Assembly: GCA_027487555.1 (NCBI GenBank)
Contig: JAIYDI010000050.1
Location: 62,001 to 126,000, forward strand
Reading direction: 5' to 3'
From: Hyphomicrobiales bacterium
Lineage (GTDB): Bacteria; Pseudomonadota; Alphaproteobacteria; Rhizobiales; Devosiaceae
Length of the DNA stretch: 64,000 bases
In this document: positions 36,172-44,353 of the stretch, piece after piece
Numbering within the stretch: position 1 is the first letter of the stretch
Layout: each line of letters starts with the position of its first letter
Position numbers and translations under genes: made by a program
The notes under the pieces: model-generated
Seen by the model: the letters and a program-made list of their open reading frames with translations, nothing else
What the model was told of the DNA's origin: nothing
Database searches by the model: none

Positions 36172-37098
36172 ATGGCCACCCTCCTCGTTTCGCAGCCGAA
36201 CTTTACCGACCATCTTACCCCACCGGGCCATCCCGAGCGGACCGAGCGCATACGTGCGGTCGAGGCCGCGCTGGCGGCGCCAGCCTTTGGCGCGCTGGTG
36301 CGGCGGGACGCACCCTATGGTGATGTCGGGCTTGCGGAGTTGGTGCATGGGCCGCGCTATCTGGATATCCTGAGGCGGGCGCGACCGGCAGAAGGGATCG
36401 GCCGGATCGACGAGGATACCTTCATTTCCGCGCAGTCGCTGGATGCCGTCTCCACAGCCCTGGGGGCAGGGCTCCTCGCCCTCGAGGCAGTGGTGCTCGG
36501 CGAGGTAACCAACGCGTTCTGTGCGGTGCGCCCGCCGGGGCACCATGCCGAGCATGACAGACCGATGGGTTTCTGCCTCGTGAATTCCATCGCGGTCGTG
36601 GCGCGAGAAGCGCAGCGCAAGTTCGGGGCGGAGCGGGTCGCGATCGTCGATTTCGACGTCCACCACGGCAATGGCACAGAGGATATCTTCAAGGACGACC
36701 CCTCGGTGATGTATTGCTCGAGCCACCAGATGCCGCTTTATCCGGGCACGGGCGACCCGGACTTCACCGGGGTGGGCAATATCGTCAACGCGGCTCTGCC
36801 GCCCGGCAGCAGCACGGACGCCATGCAGGGCGCCTATGAGCAGCGCATCCTGCCGGCGTTGCGTGCCTTTCAGCCGAATCTGCTGCTGATTTCGGCCGGA
36901 TTTGACGCCGACAGCCGCGACCCACTGGCGGGGCTGAACTGGCACCCCGCCGACTTCAGCTGGCTGACGGCGCGGCTAGTCGAAATAGCGGCCGAGTGCT
37001 GCGACGGGCGCCTGGTGTCGATGCTGGAGGGCGGCTATGACCGCAATGGCCTCGCCGAGGGCGCGGCAGCGCATGTCGCGGCACTGATGCGGGCCTGA
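36172..37098 (+). CDS. Histone deacetylase superfamily (acetoin utilisation-type) hydrolase
   Basis: About 308 residues of the zinc-dependent HDAC/AcuC/AphA family. Motifs are PGHPERTERI near the N-terminus, RPPGHHAEHDRPMGFCLVN with the catalytic His pair, the metal-binding IVDFDVHHGNGTEDIF, SSHQMPLYPGTG and LISAGFDADSRDPL (second Asp), with the transition-state Tyr in GGYDRNGL. Bacterial members deacetylate polyamines, acetoin enzymes or other small amides; the substrate is not evident. The ATG at 36172 (MATLLVSQ) is preferred because upstream sequence is intergenic repeat. It ends exactly against the recF stop. Confidence 0.9.
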   Translation: MATLLVSQPNFTDHLTPPGHPERTERIRAVEAALAAPAFGALVRRDAPYGDVGLAELVHGPRYLDILRRARPAEGIGRIDEDTFISAQSLDAVSTALGAGLLALEAVVLGEVTNAFCAVRPPGHHAEHDRPMGFCLVNSIAVVAREAQRKFGAERVAIVDFDVHHGNGTEDIFKDDPSVMYCSSHQMPLYPGTGDPDFTGVGNIVNAALPPGSSTDAMQGAYEQRILPALRAFQPNLLLISAGFDADSRDPLAGLNWHPADFSWLTARLVEIAAECCDGRLVSMLEGGYDRNGLAEGAAAHVAALMRA

Positions 37099-38226
37099 TC
37101 AGCGCTCAGGTGCCAGCCGACCATCTCGAACGTTGATCAGTTGGGCTCGCCCGCCCAGAGCCTGGAACAGTATGGGGTCCGTACCCGTCATGAAGCATTG
37201 GGTGCCGAGCGCATCAAGGGCGGCGAACAGCGCCTCGCGCCGGCCGGGATCGAGATGGGCGGCGATTTCGTCAAGCAGCAGGATGGGAGCAAAGCCGGAG
37301 GCCGAGCGGACAAGGCGCGCCTGCGCCAGGATGAGCCCGATCAGCAGGGCCTTCTGCTCGCCGGTGGACCCAAGCGCCGCTGGCATATCCTTCTGGGCGT
37401 GTCGGATCTCGAAATCCACGCGATGCGGCCCAATGAGCGTCCGCCCCGCCGCACGATCGACAGCGCGGCCGTTCTGCCAGATGCCTCGCAGTTCTGCCTC
37501 AAGGCTGGCGGAGGATTGCGGCACGTCGCGATCGGTGAGAAGGGGCGTCAGCGCAAGGCGTGCCGCGGGAAAGCTCTGCTCGGCCAGGCCCTCGAGGCTC
37601 ATGGCTTGCAGGAGCCCGAGACTGTCGGCGCGGGCGAAGTGAATGGCAGCGGCGCTTTCGGCCATTTGCGCTTCGACGGCACCAATCCATGCGGGCTCGG
37701 CATCTTCCTCGACCAGCCGATTGCGCTGCCGCATGGCCTTCTCGAAGTCGGACACCTGGGCGGAATGACCGGGAAGCAGCGCGGTGATCAGGCGATCGAG
37801 GAAACGGCGTCGGTCGCCGCCCGGGCCGGTGAAGAGCCCATCCATGGCCGGTGTCAGCCATAGAACACGAAGATAGTCCGCCAGTTGCTCGACGGTTCGG
37901 GCATTGGCGCCATTGATGCGGACGCGGCGCCCACCCTCCGGACCGGCCGAGCCGGTACCGATATCGGCGGGGCCATCCGGCGTTTCGACCGTCATTGCGA
38001 CAGCCCAGGCCCCATCGGAGCCGAGCGCGGCAACCTCCTCGAAGGGCGCGCCGCGGAGCCCGCGGCCGGGATTGAGCAGCGAAATGGCCTCGAGCAGGTT
38101 GGTCTTGCCCGAACCATTGGGGCCAACTAGAACGACGTGCCGCCCGTCACTATCGAGGGCGGCGGCCTGGTAATTGCGGAACTGGCTGAGCCGCAGGCGG
38201 GAAATGAAGCGCGAGGGCTGTGCCAT
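37099..38226 (-). CDS. recF: DNA replication and repair protein RecF
   Basis: A 375-residue ATP-dependent DNA-binding protein that helps load RecA at gaps. Walker A is GPNGSGKTNLLEAISLLNPGRG, the signature region is SSTGEQKALLIGL-like (ALGSTGEQKALLIGLILAQ), and Walker B is ILLLDEIAAHLDPGR. It lies 28 bases downstream of dnaN in the conserved dnaA-dnaN-recF order. Note that motif text here is abbreviated; all SMC-like features are present and length is normal. Confidence 0.95.
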   Translation of the reverse strand: MAQPSRFISRLRLSQFRNYQAAALDSDGRHVVLVGPNGSGKTNLLEAISLLNPGRGLRGAPFEEVAALGSDGAWAVAMTVETPDGPADIGTGSAGPEGGRRVRINGANARTVEQLADYLRVLWLTPAMDGLFTGPGGDRRRFLDRLITALLPGHSAQVSDFEKAMRQRNRLVEEDAEPAWIGAVEAQMAESAAAIHFARADSLGLLQAMSLEGLAEQSFPAARLALTPLLTDRDVPQSSASLEAELRGIWQNGRAVDRAAGRTLIGPHRVDFEIRHAQKDMPAALGSTGEQKALLIGLILAQARLVRSASGFAPILLLDEIAAHLDPGRREALFAALDALGTQCFMTGTDPILFQALGGRAQLINVRDGRLAPER

Positions 38227-38254
38227 CGAACCGGCCGTGCCGGGACGCGCGGGC

Positions 38255-39370
38255 CTAGACGCGCATCGGCATCAGCACATAGAGCGCCCGCGCATCGCCA
38301 GATTCCTTGACGAGCGTCGGCGAGCCGGAGTCGTTGAAGAGGAATATGGCATTTTCGGAGCGGATCTGCGCGATGATGTCGAGCAGGTAGCGGGCGTTGA
38401 AACCGATCTCGAAGCTGTCGGGCTCGAACTCGACCGCGAGTTCCTCACTCGCCGTACCGTGGTCCGGGTTGGTCACCGACAGCTCCAGTTGGCCTGCGCC
38501 GAGCGTGAGCTTAACGGCCTTGCCGCCGCGATCGGAGGCAATGGTCGAAACGCGATCGACAGCTGTGGCGAAAGTGGCCTTGTCGACCAGCAGCTGCTTG
38601 TCGTTGTTCTTGGGTGTGACCCGATCGTAATCGGGGAAGGTACCCTCAATCAGCTTCGAGAGCAGCACCACGGCGCCCAGCGAGAAGCGGATCTTGGTTT
38701 CGGACACTTCCACCGCGACGTCGCCTTCCGCGCCATCCAGCAGTTTCTGCACTTCCGAGACGGTCTTTTTCGGCACGATGATGCCCGGCATGCCCTTCGA
38801 GCCCGCAGGCGCCGCAGTCTCGGCACGCGCCATGCGGTGCCCGTCGGTCGCGACGGCGCGAAGGATCGGCTCGCCGTTCAGCTCGAGCACATGCAGGTAG
38901 ATGCCGTTGAGGTAATAGCGCGTCTCTTCATTGGAAATGGCGAATTGCGTCCGCTCGATCAGCTCGCGCAGATTTGCCGCGGGGACGGAGAACTGATGGG
39001 TGAACACGCCAGACTTCAGGTCCGGGAAGCTGTCGGGCGAGAGACAGGAGAGATGGAAACGCGAGCGGCCGGAGCTCACCAGCATCTGCTCGCCCTCTGT
39101 CTCAAGCCGGACCTCGGCACCATCGGACAGCTTGCGGACGATTTCATATAGGGTATGAGCTGGCACCGTCGTGGTACCCGGTCGCCCGACCATGGCCGGC
39201 ACGCTCTCTGTCACTTCTATATCAAGATCGGTCGCGCGCAGGTCCAGCCGGCCCTCCTGCGCCTTTAGCAGCACATTGGCGAGGATCGGGTAGGTGTTGC
39301 GCCGCTCGACCACGCGATGCACATGGCCCAAGGACCGCAGCAGGTGATTGCGCTCGAGAGTGACTTTCAT
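38255..39370 (-). CDS. dnaN: DNA polymerase III beta sliding clamp
   Basis: About 371 residues forming three clamp domains, the ring that holds the polymerase on DNA. Typical segments are MKVTLERNHLLRSLGHVHRV at the N-terminus, RYYLNGIYLH in the middle, ATDGHRMA, and the C-terminal end YVLMPMRV, which matches the conserved MPMR(L/V). The ATG at 39370 starts at the conserved N-terminus; the longer frame to 39598 is not used. Confidence 0.97.
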   Translation of the reverse strand: MKVTLERNHLLRSLGHVHRVVERRNTYPILANVLLKAQEGRLDLRATDLDIEVTESVPAMVGRPGTTTVPAHTLYEIVRKLSDGAEVRLETEGEQMLVSSGRSRFHLSCLSPDSFPDLKSGVFTHQFSVPAANLRELIERTQFAISNEETRYYLNGIYLHVLELNGEPILRAVATDGHRMARAETAAPAGSKGMPGIIVPKKTVSEVQKLLDGAEGDVAVEVSETKIRFSLGAVVLLSKLIEGTFPDYDRVTPKNNDKQLLVDKATFATAVDRVSTIASDRGGKAVKLTLGAGQLELSVTNPDHGTASEELAVEFEPDSFEIGFNARYLLDIIAQIRSENAIFLFNDSGSPTLVKESGDARALYVLMPMRV

Positions 39371-39504
39371 AGACCACAGATCCTGAAGAGAGCCGCGAAG
39401 CGGCAGACGCGAAAACGGGCCGCGACCATAGGCAATCGAAGGCACAAAAGGCAAGGGCGGCGGGCCGGATGGCCGTCGCTTACCCACCTTCGTGCGCAGA
39501 ACGG

Positions 39505-39726
39505 CTAGTGCCGCGCGACGCCGTTCAGCGCCGACTCGACGGCCCTGAGGCGGCGTTCCACCTCCTCGGCATCGAGTCGCCGCAACATCTTCTGCCATGC
39601 CTCATCGGCCGGCTTCTGCAACTGAGCGGCTCGAACCTTGGGATCGAACCGCTTGAGACGCTTTTGCAAACGCAACAACATCCGTGGTGTGGCCACGACA
39701 AACCCCCGATACGCTACACGGAACAT
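39505..39726 (-). CDS. Small basic hypothetical protein between dnaA and dnaN
   Basis: A 73-residue frame rich in Arg, Lys, Leu and Ala (TPRMLLRLQKRLKRFDP, RRLDAEEVERRLRAVESAL) that could form amphipathic helices or a short coiled coil. It lies inside the 437-base gap between dnaA and dnaN (39371-39807), which otherwise shows nothing recognisable. No clear ribosome-binding site was seen, and I do not recognise a family. It could be a real small protein or a chance frame. Confidence 0.4.
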   Translation of the reverse strand: MFRVAYRGFVVATPRMLLRLQKRLKRFDPKVRAAQLQKPADEAWQKMLRRLDAEEVERRLRAVESALNGVARH

Positions 39727-39807
39727 GCTCGGCCCAACCAGGCCGTACTCACTAAAGGACTTGCTGTGGGGCAGACAGGCCGCAACGCCCCCGCCCCAAC
39801 GAAATGG

Positions 39808-41361
39808 CTATTCCTCAAGCATGCGCTTCAGCAGCTCGATCTCCTGGGCGAGGTCGCCATCGTCCTTAATCATTTGTTCAACCTTCCGCACGGAATGCAA
39901 GACGGTCGTATGGTCGCGCCCACCGAAACGACGGCCGATCTCGGGCAAGGACCGAGATGTGAGCGCCTTGGCGAGGTACATGGCGATCTGGCGCGGCCGC
40001 ACCACATCGCGCGAACGGCGTGAGGAGAGCAGATCGTTGCGCGGCACCTTGTAGTGGCGCGAGACGATGCGCAGTATATCCTCGATACGGACCCGTTTGG
40101 CGTCGCGAGCCCGCACGAGGTCCGCCAGAGTGCGCTCGGCAAGGCCGACAGTGATTGGTTCCTTCGTGAGCTGATTGGCGGCCAGCAGGCGGTTGACCGC
40201 CCCATCGAGATCGCGGCCGTGGCTGATGACCACGCGCGACACATAGTCGATGACCGCCGGCGGGAAATGCACATCGGCAAAGCGCTGTGCGGCCTGCTCG
40301 GCACGGCGGCTGACAATGGCGCGCCGCAGATCGAGATCGAAGCTGTTGATCGATACGACAAGCCCACCCGACAGCCGCGAGCGCACACGCTCGTCGAGCA
40401 TTTCGAGATCACGCGGGGCAGCATCGCCCGCTACAACCACCTGCTTGGCGCCAGTGAGCAGCGTGCCGAGGGTGTGGCCAAATTCAGTGGCCGACTTGCC
40501 CTGCAGGAACTGCATGTCGTCGATGAGCAACAGGTCGACGCGCCGCAGCCATTCCTTGAATGCCAGTGCCGACTGCCGCTGCACAGCGTTGATGAAATGG
40601 TACATGAAGTGATCGGCAGTGAGGTAGACGATGTTGCGACCGGGCTCGGCGGCGCCGGCAGCCCAGGCGATCGCGTTGAGCAGGTGGGATTTGCCAAGTC
40701 CGACGCTCGAATGGACATAGACCGGGTTGAAGGTCACGGCATTGTTGAGAGCGGCATGCGCCACCTGGCGCGCAACCTGCAACGCCATCTCGTTGGAATT
40801 GCCCGACACGAAGGTGTCAAACGTCATCTTCGGGTCCAGAGCCGAGCCCGAAAGTGCATCCGCCTTGATTGCGGGTGGCACGAGAGATGCGACACTGTCA
40901 CGGGTCGGGCGCACCAGCGCTACCGGTGCTGCCGCCTCGCCATCCACCGGCTCCGAAACGGACTCGACGGACTGAAGGCGCGGACGCGCCTGACCATTTA
41001 CCCGAACCGTAAAGTGCAATCGGGCGATAGAGGGCATATCGGCGCGCAGAGCCTCGAGGATGCGCTCGGAATAGTTCGACTGTACCCACGAGCAGAGGAA
41101 GCGCGTGGGCACCGACAGATGCGCCAGGTCGTCGACTACTTCCTCGAGCTCAAGACGGGCAAACCAAGAGCTGTAGACATCCTCGCCCACCGCGGCCCTG
41201 AGCCGCGCCCGGACCCGCTGGAACATCTCCACCAGATCGACGCCCGAGCCGTCCGCACCCGCCAATTCGCTCTCCCGCCGTTTTGCCTTCATGTCGAACG
41301 ATTCCGGCGTACCTGCAAAGGTTCGCTGATCGGCCGTTCCGGCCGCTAAGTTGATCGCCAT
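39808..41361 (-). CDS. dnaA: Chromosomal replication initiator DnaA
   Basis: About 517 residues. The N-terminal domain I (SSWFARLELEEV) is followed by a variable linker and the AAA+ domain with Walker A VGLGKSHLLNAI and Walker B LLLIDDMQFLQGK. The C-terminal DNA-binding domain carries the DnaA signature GRDHTTVLHSVRKV. It binds DnaA boxes to open the origin. The start is uncertain: MAINLAAG (41361) or MKAKRRESE (41292). It is followed by dnaN and recF on the same strand and preceded by rpsT, as in many alphaproteobacteria. No DnaA boxes were found next to it, so oriC is probably elsewhere. Confidence 0.96.
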   Translation of the reverse strand: MAINLAAGTADQRTFAGTPESFDMKAKRRESELAGADGSGVDLVEMFQRVRARLRAAVGEDVYSSWFARLELEEVVDDLAHLSVPTRFLCSWVQSNYSERILEALRADMPSIARLHFTVRVNGQARPRLQSVESVSEPVDGEAAAPVALVRPTRDSVASLVPPAIKADALSGSALDPKMTFDTFVSGNSNEMALQVARQVAHAALNNAVTFNPVYVHSSVGLGKSHLLNAIAWAAGAAEPGRNIVYLTADHFMYHFINAVQRQSALAFKEWLRRVDLLLIDDMQFLQGKSATEFGHTLGTLLTGAKQVVVAGDAAPRDLEMLDERVRSRLSGGLVVSINSFDLDLRRAIVSRRAEQAAQRFADVHFPPAVIDYVSRVVISHGRDLDGAVNRLLAANQLTKEPITVGLAERTLADLVRARDAKRVRIEDILRIVSRHYKVPRNDLLSSRRSRDVVRPRQIAMYLAKALTSRSLPEIGRRFGGRDHTTVLHSVRKVEQMIKDDGDLAQEIELLKRMLEE

Positions 41362-41727
41362 GCGTGTCAAGTCCAACCTGTTAGTTTCACCCCTCGTTCG
41401 CCGAAACGAGAAGCGCCGCCTGCCTGATCCACCCCAATCGGTGAACGTGTTTATTTCCACGGCTGCCACCGCCGTGTTGAGCTTCGATCTCCATTTTGAT
41501 GACCCGACCCCGAAGGTGCCGGTAGTGTGAAGCCTTACAGACTACGCAAGACTACAATCAGGCCACCGAAGAAACGCTGGCGGTTTGATACAAATCAACT
41601 TGGTCACTGCATTTGCCAACACTATCAGCCACTGCCCTGACCGCCGCCAAGTCTCCGATCTCGATTGAAGGGAACCGCCGCCTTGCCGCCCCGCTCTCTC
41701 ATGTCCGCTATACTAGTCGCCGCATTT

Positions 41728-41750
41728 GCCGGGATCAACCGGCCTTTTTT
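41728..41750 (+). terminator. Orphan Rho-independent terminator, plus strand
   Basis: Stem GCCGG/CCGGC with a 6-base loop followed by CTTTTTT on the plus strand, inside the dnaA-rpsT gap. No plus-strand gene precedes it. It may end a small antisense or regulatory RNA. Confidence 0.5.
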
Positions 41751-42087
41751 ACGTGGAGGGGGTTGACTCCGAGGCACAGGAATTCCGTTCCACGCAGGGA
41801 AATGAGCCCGTCAAAATAAGCTGCTGTGACTCCTCATCGAATCGGTAGGGGACGTCCAATACGATGGTTGCGGCAAGCCCCCGGATCGGGTGAAGTTTTT
41901 TCTCCACCGCATTTGTCGGCATCGGTTGCGAACGGGCTTAGATCAAGAAAACGTTAAGCTTTTTGGCCCCGTCGCAGGTACCTTCCCGTGTGTCACATTT
42001 CAGTCACACCACCGTCGCAATTGCCACGGCTGCGACGTGTCCGGAAGCGAGGCCACCGCCTGCGCCAAAACCCTGCCCGCAAAAGCA

Positions 42088-42109
42088 AAGGGCCCCTTGC
42101 GGGGCCCTT
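42088..42109 (-). terminator. rpsT terminator
   Basis: Nine-base perfect stem (AAGGGCCCC) with a 4-base loop. Read on the minus strand it is followed by TGCTTTT, 24 bases past the rpsT stop. It separates rpsT from the dnaA promoter region. Confidence 0.8.
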
Positions 42110-42132
42110 GTAAACCTGCGGGATATAGCCTG

Positions 42133-42402
42133 TCAGGCCGAGGCCAGCGCCTTGATGCGGTGGTTGAGACGGCTCACCTTGCGGGACGCGGCATTGGCAT
42201 GCACGATGCCCTTCTGCGAGGCCCGGACGATCTCCGGTTCGGCCGCCTTGAGCGCGGCGAAAGCGGCACTGTGATCGCCGGAGGCAATCGCCTCCTCGAC
42301 CTTGCGTACGAAGGTACGCATGCGCGAGCGACGCGACTTGTTGACTGCAGAACGGGCTGCGATCTTGCGGGTGGCCTTTTTGGCCGAAGGCGTATTGGCC
42401 AT
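42133..42402 (-). CDS. rpsT: 30S ribosomal protein S20
   Basis: An 89-residue small basic ribosomal protein that binds 16S rRNA in the lower body of the 30S subunit. It has the typical [19 protein letters not shown] opening, the [16 protein letters not shown] central helix and the C-terminal [19 protein letters not shown]. It lies between mutM and dnaA on the same strand and carries its own terminator. Confidence 0.97.
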   Translation of the reverse strand: MANTPSAKKATRKIAARSAVNKSRRSRMRTFVRKVEEAIASGDHSAAFAALKAAEPEIVRASQKGIVHANAASRKVSRLNHRIKALASA

Positions 42403-42474
42403 GAAATCCTCTTGGCACGTCTAACCCTATGGCGCAGCCTAAGCCGCAACAACCATGGGCGATGAAATGAAAGC

Positions 42475-42492
42475 GGCGGCATATGGGCCGCC
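42475..42492 (-). terminator. Possible mutM terminator
   Basis: Six-base stem GGCGGC/GCCGCC with a 6-base loop. On the minus strand it is followed by GCTTTCATTTC, downstream of the mutM stop at 42556. It is short and therefore uncertain. Confidence 0.4.
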
Positions 42493-42555
42493 AAGTCCGG
42501 CGCTGTATAGTTTAGGGCCGGGGCCCAGTCAACAGGCATATGACCCATAGGCGGA

Positions 42556-43437
42556 TCAGTGCTGGCAGACCGGGCAGAAAAAGCTGGACCGTCCGGACTG
42601 GACGATCCGTGTAATGGCCCCAGAGCAATGCGGCATGGGGCAAGGCTCCCCGGCCCGATCATAGACGGCGAACTGGTGCTGGAAATAGCCGGTTCCACCG
42701 TCGGCAGTGCGGAAGTCCCTGAGGGTGGAGCCGCCGGCGGCGATGGCTTCGCCGAGCACATCGCGCACCGCGCGGGGCAGGAGATCGAGTTCGGCCACGG
42801 GCGATCCACCTGAGTCGACCAGCGAGCCTATGGTACGATCTGGCCGGATATGGGCGCGATGCAGCGCTTCGCTGACATAGATATTGCCAAGACCCGCGAC
42901 CACGCGCTGGTCGAGCAGCGCCGCCTTGGCGGGCGCGCTGCGCCCGACGAAGCGCTGCGCGAGATGCGCCGCATTGAAGCTGTTGGACAGTGGCTCCGGA
43001 CCCAGTTCGTTGAGATAGGGACTTTGGCTGTCTTCGCCGAAGAGCCCCATGAAGCCGAAGCGCCGCGCATCATTGTAGATAAGCGTCATGCGGCCCTCGG
43101 TGGGGTGGGTCAGGTCGATGAGCACGTGATCGTGTTTTTCGGCCTCCTGCGGCTCGTAGTAGCGCGAAGCGTCCTTGAAACGGAAGTCACGGAACCGCCA
43201 GGCGCCCGTCATGCCCAGATGGCTCATGAATGTCATGCCGGTGGAGAGCCGGAACAGCAGGTATTTGGCGCGTCGTTCGATACTGGTGACCGTTGCCCCC
43301 CTGAGGGCTTCTGAGAAGTCCGGCGGCAGCGGGAAGCGCAGATCTGGGCGGCGCAGCTCAACGTCGTCGATTGTCGCGCCGGCTACGTAGGGCTCAAGGC
43401 CGCGCCGGACAGTTTCGACTTCGGGCAGTTCGGGCAT
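42556..43437 (-). CDS. mutM: Formamidopyrimidine-DNA glycosylase
   Basis: About 293 residues. It removes 8-oxoguanine and other oxidised purines from DNA. The N-terminal PELPEVETVRRGL has the catalytic Pro2 and Glu3. A Lys for beta-elimination lies in RRAKYLLFRL, GLGNIYVSEALHRA forms the helix-two-turn-helix, and a C-terminal zinc finger has CPMPHC and CPVC. It starts at 43437, divergent from ubiE; the longer frame to 44211 runs antisense through ubiE and is not used. Confidence 0.96.
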   Translation of the reverse strand: MPELPEVETVRRGLEPYVAGATIDDVELRRPDLRFPLPPDFSEALRGATVTSIERRAKYLLFRLSTGMTFMSHLGMTGAWRFRDFRFKDASRYYEPQEAEKHDHVLIDLTHPTEGRMTLIYNDARRFGFMGLFGEDSQSPYLNELGPEPLSNSFNAAHLAQRFVGRSAPAKAALLDQRVVAGLGNIYVSEALHRAHIRPDRTIGSLVDSGGSPVAELDLLPRAVRDVLGEAIAAGGSTLRDFRTADGGTGYFQHQFAVYDRAGEPCPMPHCSGAITRIVQSGRSSFFCPVCQH

Positions 43438-43572
43438 TTCGACCTCCTTGCGCAGATGCCTGCCGGGAACGGGCCAGGCAGGCCGACTATATGGGCCGGC
43501 GCGGGAGGGTGCGCCAGTGTCGCCCATTTTGCCCGCTACCGACATTGGGTATAGACAGCTGCAGCAATCGCC

Positions 43573-44349
43573 ATGGAGACCGAAGTGACCGGGACTGAAG
43601 AGACGACTCATTTCGGCGAACGCACTGTGCGGATCGAAGAGAAGCAGGGGCTGGTCAATGAGGTGTTTCACCGCGTCGCCGACCGCTACGACCTGATGAA
43701 CGATCTGATGAGCGGCGGCGTGCACCGGCTGTGGAAGGACGCGATGGTGGCGCGGCTGGCGCCACCAAAGGGCGGCACCCAGCCCTATCGCGTGCTCGAC
43801 ATGGCGGGAGGTACCGGAGACATCGCCGAGCGGATCGTCAACGCGTCGGTCGGCTATGCCGAGGTGACGGTGAGCGACATAAACAGCGACATGCTGCGGG
43901 TGGGGGCGGAACGAGCCAAGACATGGCGCTTCCCAGCGCAGGCGAGGTTTGTCGAGGCCAATGCCGAGGCCCTCCCCTTCGCAGACGAGTGCTTCGATGC
44001 CTATACGATCGCATTCGGAATCAGGAACGTACCGCGCATCGATCTGGCGCTGTCTGAAGCCTGTCGCGTGCTGAAGCGCGGCGGACGCTTTCTCTGCCTT
44101 GAGTTCTCGCGCGTCGATCTGCCCGGACTCGATCACGCCTACCGGCTGTTTTCGGACCGCGTTATCCCCCCGGTGGGCCAGGCGGTGACCGGGGACGCTC
44201 AGCCCTACCAATACCTGGTGGAATCGATCCGCAAGTTTCCCGGGCCCGAGAGGTTCAGCCAGATGATCACTTCAGCCGGGTTTCGGCGGGTGACCCATAC
44301 GCCGATGACTGGCAATATCGCCGCGCTGCACGCGGCATGGAAGCTCTGA
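43573..44349 (+). CDS. ubiE: Ubiquinone/menaquinone C-methyltransferase
   Basis: A 258-residue SAM-dependent methyltransferase that adds the ring methyl in ubiquinone synthesis. The SAM motif is [15 protein letters not shown], and family motifs are [20 protein letters not shown] and the C-terminal [22 protein letters not shown]. It lies four bases upstream of ubiB, so the two ubiquinone genes form an operon. Divergent from mutM. Confidence 0.96.
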   Translation: METEVTGTEETTHFGERTVRIEEKQGLVNEVFHRVADRYDLMNDLMSGGVHRLWKDAMVARLAPPKGGTQPYRVLDMAGGTGDIAERIVNASVGYAEVTVSDINSDMLRVGAERAKTWRFPAQARFVEANAEALPFADECFDAYTIAFGIRNVPRIDLALSEACRVLKRGGRFLCLEFSRVDLPGLDHAYRLFSDRVIPPVGQAVTGDAQPYQYLVESIRKFPGPERFSQMITSAGFRRVTHTPMTGNIAALHAAWKL

Positions 44350-44353
44350 GCCC

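Larger units (their letters stand above)
41362..42132. other. 771-base gap between dnaA and rpsT
   Basis: No convincing gene was found. It contains a plus-strand TATACT box (41709-41714), a hairpin with a T6 tract (41728-41750), a short inverted repeat GTCGCA...TGCGAC (42013-42035) and the rpsT terminator at its right end. I searched by eye for DnaA boxes (TTATCCACA and close variants) and saw none. It should also hold the dnaA promoter on the minus strand. A small RNA gene is possible. Confidence 0.5.

Noticed and set aside
35920-37098. Longer histone-deacetylase-family protein starting at 35920
   Set aside because: The added 84 residues cover the 3' end of the opposite-strand tsaC promoter region and an intergenic repeat, with no family similarity.
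41362-42132. Chromosome origin next to dnaA
   Set aside because: No TTATCCACA-like DnaA boxes or AT-rich unwinding repeats were seen in the gap; in many Hyphomicrobiales oriC lies elsewhere.
43672-43687. Second parS-like site in ubiE (TGTTTCACCGCG...)
   Set aside because: Only the left half matches; the right half lacks GTGAAAC.
42556-44211. 551-residue form of MutM
   Set aside because: The extension runs antisense through ubiE; the catalytic Pro2 requires the start at 43437.
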